Positions 16,874 to 23,436 of a DNA stretch of 64,000 nt are shown in pieces. Within the stretch, counting starts at the first letter, position 1. The number at the start of each line of letters is the position of its first letter. Under the pieces are notes generated by a model. The model had not been told where the DNA came from. It did not search any database and saw only the letters and a list, made by a program, of their open reading frames with translations. Made by a program: the position numbers and the translations under genes. Where the stretch lies: the NCBI RefSeq assembly GCF_042466685.1, contig NZ_CP170448.1, positions 2,232,001 through 2,296,000 on the forward strand. Direction: 5' to 3'. This stretch comes from Vreelandella sp042466685 (lineage in GTDB: Bacteria; Pseudomonadota; Gammaproteobacteria; Pseudomonadales; Halomonadaceae).

Positions 16874-17440
16874 TTATCTCAGCAGATAAATCAGTGGATA
16901 AAGCAGGATCCAAATCAAATCCACCATATGCCAGAAGGCTGCCGCTGTTTCTACGTTCTCGGTAGAGGTGCGCCAGCTCACTAAGCCTAGTAGCGCTAAG
17001 CCGAACACAACGTGAGCAAAATGGAAGGCGGTTAAACCATAGTAGAAACCGAAAAAGACGTTGGTTTCCGGCGTTAACCCGGCAGCAAACTTGTCAGCGT
17101 ACTCAATGCTTTTAAGGGCACAGAAGACCAAACCCAGCAGCATAGCAGCACCTAGCCACTGTCGGCTGCGCCGAAGTTGCTGGGCGCTTCTTGCCTCCAC
17201 GGCAAAGGCAACGCATAGCCCGCTGGTTAGCAACACCAGCGTATTGATGCCGCCCAACACAGGGTCGAGCTGTTGTTGTGAGGCATTGAAAAGGGCGGGG
17301 TTAAGAGCGCGCTGGGCAGCGTAAAGCGCAAAGAAAGCGGTGAAAACCAGCATTTCGCTAAGAATCAGCACCCACATCAAGGGATTGCCGGGTAACGCCG
17401 ATAATGGCCCCCATCCGGGGTTGGGCAGATCGCGACTCAT
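16874..17440 (-). CDS. norE: NorE, cytochrome c oxidase subunit III-like
   Basis: The 188-residue, five-helix protein is related to haem-copper oxidase subunit III: NPLMWVLILSEMLVFTAFF at the start, then YYGLTAFHFAHVVFGLALL, and ending HMVDLIWILLYPLIYLL. NorE is an accessory of NO respiration that improves NO reductase function but is not part of the core. It lies between the cytochrome c gene and norF, and the three form a minus-strand operon convergent with norCBQD. Confidence 0.9.
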   Translation of the reverse strand: MSRDLPNPGWGPLSALPGNPLMWVLILSEMLVFTAFFALYAAQRALNPALFNASQQQLDPVLGGINTLVLLTSGLCVAFAVEARSAQQLRRSRQWLGAAMLLGLVFCALKSIEYADKFAAGLTPETNVFFGFYYGLTAFHFAHVVFGLALLGLVSWRTSTENVETAAAFWHMVDLIWILLYPLIYLLR

Positions 17441-17521
17441 TACCCCTCCAAGCGTTGAGTGTTACGCCGGGGTAATAGCATCCCAGCATACTGGTATACA
17501 CTTTCTGTACAGCGCTTGGTT

Positions 17522-17836
17522 TTATTCGACGGCTTGAACCATAAAGTCAACGGCCGATTTCACTTCTTCGTCGCTAAGATTCATGCTTCCGCCTTTGGGC
17601 GGCATAGCATTGAACCCCGTGAGCGAGTGCTCATAAAGCGTCTCGATGCCTTTTGCGATACGCGGTTCCCACGCTTCGGCATCACCCTTGATAGGCGCGC
17701 CAGCAGCCCCTGTCATGTGGCAGGCCATGCAGGCCTGGTTATAAACCACCTCGCCATCAGCTTCTGCCTGAGCGGCGGCTGAAAACGCCAGGGCAGCACC
17801 CGCGACGATAAGGGCTGCAGACAATGATTTCATCAT
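17522..17836 (-). CDS. Periplasmic cytochrome c (c5-like)
   Basis: The 104-residue protein has a signal peptide (about residues 1-24, ending SAAAQA), one haem site CMACH, and a methionine ligand in NAMPPKGG, which is the class I cytochrome c5 pattern. GAGGAG precedes two tandem ATGs (17836, 17833); the first is used. It is 82 bases upstream of norE, so it may be an electron donor to NorCB. An NsrR-like operator lies about 120 bases upstream. Confidence 0.88.
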   Translation of the reverse strand: MMKSLSAALIVAGAALAFSAAAQAEADGEVVYNQACMACHMTGAAGAPIKGDAEAWEPRIAKGIETLYEHSLTGFNAMPPKGGSMNLSDEEVKSAVDFMVQAVE

Positions 17837-17956
17837 GGTTCTCCTCACATTCTAACGGTCGAAGGCGCTGGAGAAATCGCCAGCACCACTATGATTCCAG
17901 GCGGATGCTCAAATGCGCATCTCTTAGCCAGTGCGCTCATCAATAACAGTTAATTT

Positions 17957-17979
17957 AAGAAATATTTTATATGCATCTT
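17957..17979. promoter_or_regulatory. NsrR-like operator between cytochrome c-norEF and ubiT
   Basis: A 23-bp frame with left arm AAGAAATATTT and right arm ATATGCATCTT, flanked by TTA...AA to give TTAAGA/TCTTAA ends. About 18 of 22 positions fit the NsrR inverted repeat. It is about 120 bases from both the cytochrome c start and the ubiT start. Confidence 0.65.
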
Positions 17980-18005
17980 AATGCCGGCGCAATATTTAGT
18001 CTTCC

Positions 18006-18019
18006 TTGATACATATCAG
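18006..18019 (+). promoter_or_regulatory. FNR-type box and promoter of ubiT
   Basis: TTGAT-ACAT-ATCAG matches the FNR/Anr consensus at nine of ten positions. Activation from -41.5 would place the start near 18054, and TAGCAT (18044-18049) is at the -10 position. It fits an anaerobically induced ubiT. Confidence 0.75.
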
Positions 18020-18096
18020 CACTCTTCGCCAGAGCAACGCTTAGCATCAGTCGCCAAGTGTGAACCGCTGATGTCTTTTACCACGGAGTATTTGTT

Positions 18097-18594
18097 ATGT
18101 TGTTGCTGCCCTCGGCTTTTTCCCTGCCCGCTTTTTCAATTTCTCCGCCTGTTACCGCTCATCAAATGATTCGTACGCTTGATCCGCGGGTTCCCTTTGC
18201 CATCAAGCGACGTCTTGTGGAGCCCTTGCTCAACCGTACCTTCGCTATACCGCTCGCAGAGGGAGAGTTTGACGCGGTGGAAGGTCGACGCATTAGTCTC
18301 ACCATTGCGGATTTAGGCGTGACACTCAGCCTGACGCTTAAATCCCAGCGCTTGCTATTATGCCGCGAGAAGGGCGAGGCAACTATTCGTGGGGGCTGGC
18401 GTGAATTTCTCTGTTTGGCCACGCGTCGCGAAGATCCCGACAGCCTGTTTTTCCAGCGTCGCTTAATCATTGAAGGGGATACGGAACTGGGGTTGACGCT
18501 CAAGAACCTGCTTGACGGCTGTGAGGAAGGCCTTGCCCAGGGGCGATTGGGGGAGTTGCTGGTGGGCCTGGAACGCTTGGCGCGCAGGGAGTGA
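18097..18594 (+). CDS. ubiT: UbiT, SCP2-domain accessory of anaerobic ubiquinone synthesis
   Basis: The 165-residue protein carries an SCP2 sterol-carrier-like lipid-binding domain (about residues 40-130: RTFAIPLAEGEFDAVEGRRISL, then FFQRRLIIEGDTELGLTLKNLLD), matching the UbiT/YhbT family. UbiT is thought to bind the isoprenoid quinone intermediates that UbiU-UbiV hydroxylates without oxygen. GGAG precedes ATG 18097 by ten bases. ubiV and ubiU are about 7 kb away on the other strand and also have an FNR-type box, so all three genes are present and probably induced together. Confidence 0.9.
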   Translation: MLLLPSAFSLPAFSISPPVTAHQMIRTLDPRVPFAIKRRLVEPLLNRTFAIPLAEGEFDAVEGRRISLTIADLGVTLSLTLKSQRLLLCREKGEATIRGGWREFLCLATRREDPDSLFFQRRLIIEGDTELGLTLKNLLDGCEEGLAQGRLGELLVGLERLARRE

Positions 18595-18630
18595 CTTGCT
18601 CGTAAGCTCAGCCTTATAGCTGTTATCAAT

Positions 18631-18655
18631 CGGCCCCGGTAGTGTGTCGGGGCCG
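18631..18655. terminator. Hairpin between convergent ubiT and hmp
   Basis: CGGCCCCG and CGGGGCCG form an eight-pair GC-rich stem between the two converging stop codons. No clear T-tract on either strand, so it is a likely but weak bidirectional terminator. Confidence 0.55.
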
Positions 18656-18662
18656 CCCATTA

Positions 18663-19835
18663 TTAGGCTGCGTTGAGCGGGCGAGACGGACCAAAATGCT
18701 CAAAGTGGCGACGATCCTCGTCGACACCCAGTTCAGACAGCGCACTATTAATCGCCGTCATAAATCCTTGGGGGCCGACGAAATAGCAGCGCGCCTTAAG
18801 ATCAGGCAGGTAGTGAGCTAATAAGCTGTGGTCGATACGACCAATATGTTCGGCTTCGTTGCCGCGCTCATGAATACGGACAGCCTTAAGACGTTGAGGG
18901 TACTCGCTCTTCAGTGCTTCTAATTCGCTTTTAAAGGCCTGGTGGTCGGCATCCAGGGCAGCGTGTAGATAGGTGACATGCCGCCCAAGGGACAAGGCAT
19001 GTCTTGCCATGGGAAGCAGGGGCGTTTGCCCAACGCCGCCGCTGGCAAGCAGCAGAGGTTCGTCACCATCAACCAAGGTGAGGTCTCCTGCCGGCGGTAA
19101 CAGTTCCAAGGTGTCGCCGGGTTGTAAGACATCGTGGAAGTGGCGGCTGACTTGGCCCTGTTCTTCGCGTTTGATCGAGATTCGATAGCTTTGGCCATTT
19201 GGTGTGTCTGAGAGGCTGTAATGCCGGTAAACCAGCTCGCCACTAATGGTTAGGCGTACCCCGATATACTGACCTGGCTCATGGTCAGCCACACGTCCTC
19301 CATCCTCGGGCTCAAGGATAAAAGAGCGAATTAACGCACTCTCCTGATGGGTACTGGCAATCTTGAAACGGCGTGTGCCGCGCCATCCACCCGGGCGCTG
19401 CTCAAACTCACGATAGCGCTGGTCTTCGAGGTCAATTAACAGGCCGGCAAGCTCGTTATATAGAGCGCCCCAGGCATCGGCGATTTCCGGGGTGACAGCT
19501 TCACCCAGCACTTCGCCAATCGCTGCCAGCAGGCATTCACCGACAATAGGGTACTGCTCAGGAAGAATGCCTAGCGAGACGTGTTTACTGACGACAACAT
19601 CCAGAGTAGCTCGCGCCTGAGCTGGATTACTGCGTAGTTGCACATAGGCCAACACGGCGTTGGCCAGGGCACGGGGCTGACCACCGCTTTGCTGATGAAC
19701 CTCATTAAAGAGCGGCTTGACCTCTGGGTAGCGGGAAAACATCAGCGGATAGAAGCGTTGTGTAATCGCATTCAGGTGTTCGGCCACGACGGGAGCCGTC
19801 GCATTGATCAGTTTTTCCTGTTTGTGTGTAAGCAC
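18663..19835 (-). CDS. hmp: Flavohaemoglobin, nitric oxide dioxygenase
   Basis: The 390-residue protein joins a globin domain (proximal His85 in SKHVSLGI, Tyr29 in RFYPLMF), an FAD domain (YRHYSLS, about residues 205-211) and a NAD(P) domain (ASGGVGQTPLLPM; CYFVGPQGFM; EHFGPS end). It oxidises NO to nitrate with oxygen. The start is GTG at 19835 with GAGG eight to nine bases before it, giving an N-terminus collinear with E. coli Hmp. A strong NsrR-like operator lies just upstream, shared with nnrS. Confidence 0.96.
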   Translation of the reverse strand: MLTHKQEKLINATAPVVAEHLNAITQRFYPLMFSRYPEVKPLFNEVHQQSGGQPRALANAVLAYVQLRSNPAQARATLDVVVSKHVSLGILPEQYPIVGECLLAAIGEVLGEAVTPEIADAWGALYNELAGLLIDLEDQRYREFEQRPGGWRGTRRFKIASTHQESALIRSFILEPEDGGRVADHEPGQYIGVRLTISGELVYRHYSLSDTPNGQSYRISIKREEQGQVSRHFHDVLQPGDTLELLPPAGDLTLVDGDEPLLLASGGVGQTPLLPMARHALSLGRHVTYLHAALDADHQAFKSELEALKSEYPQRLKAVRIHERGNEAEHIGRIDHSLLAHYLPDLKARCYFVGPQGFMTAINSALSELGVDEDRRHFEHFGPSRPLNAA

Positions 19836-19854
19836 AAGTAGTACCTCAAGTGTT

Positions 19855-19877
19855 AAGATTCATTGCACATGCATCTT
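19855..19877. promoter_or_regulatory. NsrR-like operator, hmp/nnrS
   Basis: The best NsrR site in the window: arms TTAAGAT and ATCTTAA are perfect, the inner CAT/ATG also pair, and the right half is ATGCATCTT. It lies 20 bases before the hmp start and could block hmp directly; nnrS is divergent. Confidence 0.8.
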
Positions 19878-19971
19878 AATGCCAAAGAGCTACCATTCAC
19901 AACCATGAAAAGGCGAATGGCGGTTGCAGAAACGCCTGCCCTTAGCCAGTCTCTAGCTTACTCAAAGCTTA

Positions 19972-19982
19972 AAGATGCATTT
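19972..19982. promoter_or_regulatory. NsrR half-site upstream of nnrS
   Basis: AAGATGCATTT is a perfect NsrR half-site, 76-86 bases upstream of the nnrS start, without a convincing second half. It may be a weak or single-half site, as NsrR can bind such elements. Confidence 0.4.
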
Positions 19983-20057
19983 TTGATACTTGTCATGGTT
20001 TTTGTTTTTAGCCTGACGCACAATGCATATTCCAGTACATCAGTGGGGTATTTTGCC

Positions 20058-21269
20058 ATGCCGACCGTCACCTCCGCCCAACCGGCCTCTAAGCTTATGC
20101 AACGACCGTTGCTTCGCCTGGCTTTTCGGCCTTTTTTCCTCTTGGCCGCGCTGTTCAGTGTCGTATCTCTGCTGGTTTGGTTAGCCTTTTGGCATGGCAA
20201 TATTCTGCTGCGGCCCTATGGCGGCTTGGTATTTTGGCATCAGCATGAAATGCTGTTTGGCTTTGCCGCGGCGGTGGTCGGGGGATTTTTGCTTACCGCT
20301 GTGCGTAACTGGACGGGGCTGCCGAGCCTAAACGGCGGCCCGCTATTGGGTCTGGTGCTGTTATGGCTATTGGGAAGGGTGCTGATGGCGTTCCCTATGG
20401 GCCTGCCGGGGTGGCTGCTGTTGGCGGTTGATCTTACGTTTCTCCCCGTGGTCGCCGTAGTGATGGCGCGCCTGGTCATCACCGCAAAGCGTTGGCGCAA
20501 CTTGATCTTTATTCCAGCACTGTTGCTGTTTGCCGCTGCCAACCTGGCGATGCACTTGGGGGTGATGAAGGGCAACGCCGAGTTGATCCGCCAGGCCGCC
20601 TACTTAGCCGTACTGCTAATTACGTTGATGATGACGGTAGTGGGTGGGCGTGTGATTGCCATGTTTACCGCCAATCGATTGGGACGCACCAAACCTGAAC
20701 CTATTCCTTTACTCGATGGGGTGACGCTGGTTAGCATGGCCGGCGTAGTGCTGCTGCAATTAGCCATTATGCTGGGGGTTGCCGTTCCTGCTTTATTACT
20801 GGGCGGGGTAATGCTCTTGGCGGCGCTGGCCAATACTGTTCGCATGGCGCGCTGGGGCGGGCTCCACAGCTGGCGCGAACCTTTACTTTGGGGGCTGCAC
20901 GGCAGCTACGCCTGTATCCCGCTAGGGCTTATCATGTGGGTCTTGGCACTCATGGGGCTGATGCGCACCGAAATTGCCGTGCACGCCCTGACCATTGGTG
21001 GCATGGGCACCATGATGCTGGCAATGATGGCCAGGGTTTCGCTAGGTCATACTGGCCGCCCCATACGCACTTTGCCCGGTATTGGTGTGGCGCTGGGCTT
21101 AATGCTAATAGCCGCCTTGGTGCGTTCACCCGTATTAGCATTTTTCCCTCAAATTACCCACTGGACCTACACGCTGAGCATCATTTTCTGGTGCATGGCC
21201 TACACCATATTTCTAATGCACTACACATGGCCACTGATGCAGGCGCGCGTCGACGGGCAGGATGGCTGA
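20058..21269 (+). CDS. nnrS: NnrS-family haem/copper membrane protein
   Basis: The 403-residue protein has about 12 hydrophobic segments. It has the NnrS landmarks PLLRLAFRPFFLLAA near the start, FWHQHEMLFGFAAAVVGGFLLTAVRNW, and a later HALTIGGMGTMMLAMMARVSLGHTGR; conserved histidines in these blocks bind haem and copper in studied members. NnrS protects against NO stress. The ATG at 20058 (GGGG upstream) gives the normal N-terminus; the frame from 19863 would include the operator region. It ends four bases from the convergent next gene. Confidence 0.93.
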   Translation: MPTVTSAQPASKLMQRPLLRLAFRPFFLLAALFSVVSLLVWLAFWHGNILLRPYGGLVFWHQHEMLFGFAAAVVGGFLLTAVRNWTGLPSLNGGPLLGLVLLWLLGRVLMAFPMGLPGWLLLAVDLTFLPVVAVVMARLVITAKRWRNLIFIPALLLFAAANLAMHLGVMKGNAELIRQAAYLAVLLITLMMTVVGGRVIAMFTANRLGRTKPEPIPLLDGVTLVSMAGVVLLQLAIMLGVAVPALLLGGVMLLAALANTVRMARWGGLHSWREPLLWGLHGSYACIPLGLIMWVLALMGLMRTEIAVHALTIGGMGTMMLAMMARVSLGHTGRPIRTLPGIGVALGLMLIAALVRSPVLAFFPQITHWTYTLSIIFWCMAYTIFLMHYTWPLMQARVDGQDG

Positions 21270-21273
21270 CGTA

Positions 21274-21750
21274 TTAACGATCGGCGAGAGTGACCCGCGC
21301 ACCGCCAAAGGCAAGGCTGCGTGGGTTTGCCACAGGGCGGTTGTTGGTGAGGTGAGTAATTCCTACCCCGCAACGGCCCACCATCCAAATCAGGCAGGCA
21401 GTGAAATAGAGGTAACCCAATGCCCAGGGGGCTATTGCCGGTAACCCAATCCACCCCAGTAAGTGCCAAATAGCCGTGAACGCTACCCCGCTAAGTACGC
21501 CTAACCAGAAAGTCCGAATCTGAAACTGCAGATGGGAAGCAACCCACTCCTCTGCATCGTTTTTTTTCAGATGGGCGATAAGCACTCCAAGGGGGGCGGT
21601 GACCACAGCTAACACGCTACCCAGAAAGAGCATATAAACCACGATAGCCGTGCCTCGCCCGCGGCTTGTCTTAAGGCCATTTAAGGTGCCTGTAGTTGAT
21701 GTGGCTTCGGATTGGGAAGCGGAGGGCATGGATGATGGAGCGTTAGCCAT
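21274..21750 (-). CDS. COG3671-like membrane protein, NsrR-associated
   Basis: The 158-residue protein has a polar N-terminal 35 residues and then three or four hydrophobic segments. The region MLFLGSVLAVVTAPLGVLIA, followed by EEWVASHLQFQIRTFWLGVL, matches small predicted membrane proteins of the COG3671/DUF4870-like kind. No function is established. GAGG precedes the ATG at 21750. An NsrR-like operator 33-55 bases upstream and the position between nnrS and nsrR suggest a nitrosative-stress role. Confidence 0.75.
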   Translation of the reverse strand: MANAPSSMPSASQSEATSTTGTLNGLKTSRGRGTAIVVYMLFLGSVLAVVTAPLGVLIAHLKKNDAEEWVASHLQFQIRTFWLGVLSGVAFTAIWHLLGWIGLPAIAPWALGYLYFTACLIWMVGRCGVGITHLTNNRPVANPRSLAFGGARVTLADR

Positions 21751-21782
21751 ACAGAACCTCATTTGGCAAAGTAGAAGACATT

Positions 21783-21805
21783 AAGAAGTATTATTAATGC
21801 ATCTA
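21783..21805. promoter_or_regulatory. NsrR-like operator of the COG3671-like gene
   Basis: Left arm AAGAAGTATT and right arm AATGCATCTA fit about 18 of 22 positions of the NsrR inverted repeat. It lies 33-55 bases upstream of the gene start at 21750. Confidence 0.65.
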
Positions 21806-21857
21806 TTGTAGTGCAACTAGTTATGGCTTTATTGTCTGGGATCAAACCCAGTGATCG

Positions 21858-22304
21858 TTACACATTGAGGGTGGGGATACGCATTAATCCTGCCAACTGC
21901 GGGTAACGATTGGACAGCACGTCTGCGAGGGTATAGCGGTCAAGCACCTCCAGAAATGCTGACAAGGCTTCGCTTAGAATGGGCTGGAGCCGACAAGATG
22001 GGGTAATGATGCAGTTGTTATCACTATGAAAACACTCCACTAACTCCATGCCATGTTCCATTTCGCGCACAAGCTTACCCAACACGATTGTCTCAGGGTC
22101 ACGGGTAAGCAATAAGCCGCCATTCTTGCCCCGGATAGCAGTAACGTAGTTCTTCTGACTCAGTTCCTGAACGACTTTCATCAAGTGATTACGAGAAATA
22201 TCAAAGGTCTCTGCGATCTCGTTGATGGTTGAGCGCTCTTCTCCCTTTACCGCGAGGAAGATCAATACGCGTATTGAATAATCGGTGAATCGGGTGAGAT
22301 GCAT
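21858..22304 (-). CDS. nsrR: NO-sensing transcriptional repressor NsrR
   Basis: The 148-residue Rrf2-family protein opens MHLTRFTDYSIRVLIFLA, followed by a helix-turn-helix (INEIAETFDISRNHLMKVVQEL) and the RGKNGG wing typical of NsrR. Three cysteines, C91, C98 and C104 (in PSCRLQPIL), are in the positions that hold the NO-sensitive Fe-S cluster, distinguishing it from IscR. It should repress the genes with the operators listed at norC, cytochrome c-norEF, hmp/nnrS and the COG3671-like gene. No NsrR site was seen at its own promoter; a 27-bp element there is shared with hemN. Confidence 0.95.
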   Translation of the reverse strand: MHLTRFTDYSIRVLIFLAVKGEERSTINEIAETFDISRNHLMKVVQELSQKNYVTAIRGKNGGLLLTRDPETIVLGKLVREMEHGMELVECFHSDNNCIITPSCRLQPILSEALSAFLEVLDRYTLADVLSNRYPQLAGLMRIPTLNV

Positions 22305-22334
22305 GGACTTTCAGTTGCTCCGAACGTGACACGG

Positions 22335-22361
22335 TTTTAAACAGTATATTGTATGAATGTT
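22335..22361. promoter_or_regulatory. 27-bp element upstream of nsrR, shared with hemN
   Basis: Plus-strand sequence starting TTTTAAACAGTATATT and ending GTATGAATGTT. It matches the hemN upstream element (27428-27454) at 23 of 27 positions, and is 31-57 bases from the nsrR start. Ligand unknown. Confidence 0.5.
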
Positions 22362-22421
22362 CAGGGGCGTGCAATAACTACAGGGTTGAAATATCGCTGA
22401 AAGTAACGGGCTAAGGAGACT

Positions 22422-23161
22422 TTATTGGCGGAGTTCTAACCGGTCGAAATGTGGCTCCAAGCGATTGACCAACGCATTTAATCGAGTTTTAGAGGGCGCA
22501 TGGGTAACAGGCTGAGAGTAGCTGGCGTCAAGGCATTGCCCTCCACGGGCCACCTGTAGCGCGTAGTGGCGTACGCCGCAGTCAGCAAGCGTCATGGCCA
22601 ATCGTTCCACGTCGGCTAGCTTAAAATCCTTCCAGTGGATGGTGGTGCGACACTCGAAACTGAGCCCACTGTCGAGCAGAATTCCCAAGCTACGGGCATG
22701 TAGCTGCCAGATGCCGGGACGACCGCATATACGGTCAAACTCTTCGCCTCGCCCTTTTACATCCAGCCCCACCCAGTCAAGATGCGGTAATAACCGGGTG
22801 AGACGGTCAGGATAAGGGCCGGCGGTATGCAACCCTACCTTAAATCCCAGTGCTTTGCCGCAGCAGGCAAATCGGCGTTCACGGTTGGTTCACCGCCACT
22901 GAAAACGACGGCTTCCAACAAGCCTTGCCGGGTGCTCAGAAACTCCAGTACTGCTTGCCACTCATGGGGCTCACCTCGGCGCGGCGGGATCATGCTGGGG
23001 TTGTGGCAGTAGCCGCAGCGTAGCGGGCAGCCTTGGAGAAAGACAACGCACGCCAGATGATCGGGATAATCTAGGGTGGTCATGGGCACAAGCCCGGCGA
23101 TGGGTAGCCGAACCGAGTTGGGTTGAGCGCTAGCGTTATCAAGTACCGTAAGAATAGTCAT
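22422..23161 (-). pseudogene. nrdG: nrdG, anaerobic NTP reductase activase, frameshifted
   Basis: The first 108 codons encode the radical-SAM start (CVVFLQGCPLRCGYCHNPSM with CX3CX2C, then VVFSGGEPT) but end at a TAG (22835-22837). From the AAAG at the TTT of 22854-22856 the -1 frame continues ALGFKVGLHTAGPYPDRL, the normal middle of this protein family, to the stop at 22422. Restoring one base gives 246 residues; 740 nt is one short of a multiple of three. NrdG generates the glycyl radical on NrdD. It may be a real mutation, a sequencing error, or less likely -1 recoding at A_AAG. Confidence 0.85.
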
Positions 23162-23228
23162 TGTGATAACCCCATACAGGGGGCTATCGCCAGGCCCCCT
23201 GCCGTCGTGAGTGAGAGATAAGGGTTAG

Positions 23229-23393
23229 TTACAGAGAGACGGCGCCTTCAGTAAAATGGCGGCGCTCCTGGTGTTCGGCACGCTTACCGATGTTGAACTG
23301 GCTTACCGGCCGGTGGTAACCCATGACCCGGGTCCAGACTTCGCAGCGCTGGCGTTGTTCAGTGGGCAAGTTAGCGTATTGAGTGGTTTGCAT
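23229..23393 (-). CDS. Separate glycyl-radical C-terminal piece of NrdD
   Basis: The 54-residue protein contains RCEVWTRVMGYHRPVSQFN, followed by IGKRAEHQERRHF, matching the C-terminal end of class III ribonucleotide reductases where the R-x-x-G-Y glycine carries the stable radical; Gly25 is that residue here. AAGGAA lies seven bases before ATG 23393, and 43 bases separate it from the nrdD stop, so it is a distinct translated gene rather than a frameshift product. It would have to associate with the 580-residue NrdD body to make a working enzyme. Confidence 0.8.
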   Translation of the reverse strand: MQTTQYANLPTEQRQRCEVWTRVMGYHRPVSQFNIGKRAEHQERRHFTEGAVSL

Positions 23394-23436
23394 TGGAAAG
23401 TTCCTTAAACGAGTTGATAAAAGTGAGGCAAATGCC

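Noticed and set aside
19863..20057. N-terminal extension of NnrS by 65 residues
   Set aside because: It would start inside the NsrR operator and lacks NnrS likeness; ATG 20058 gives the normal N-terminus.
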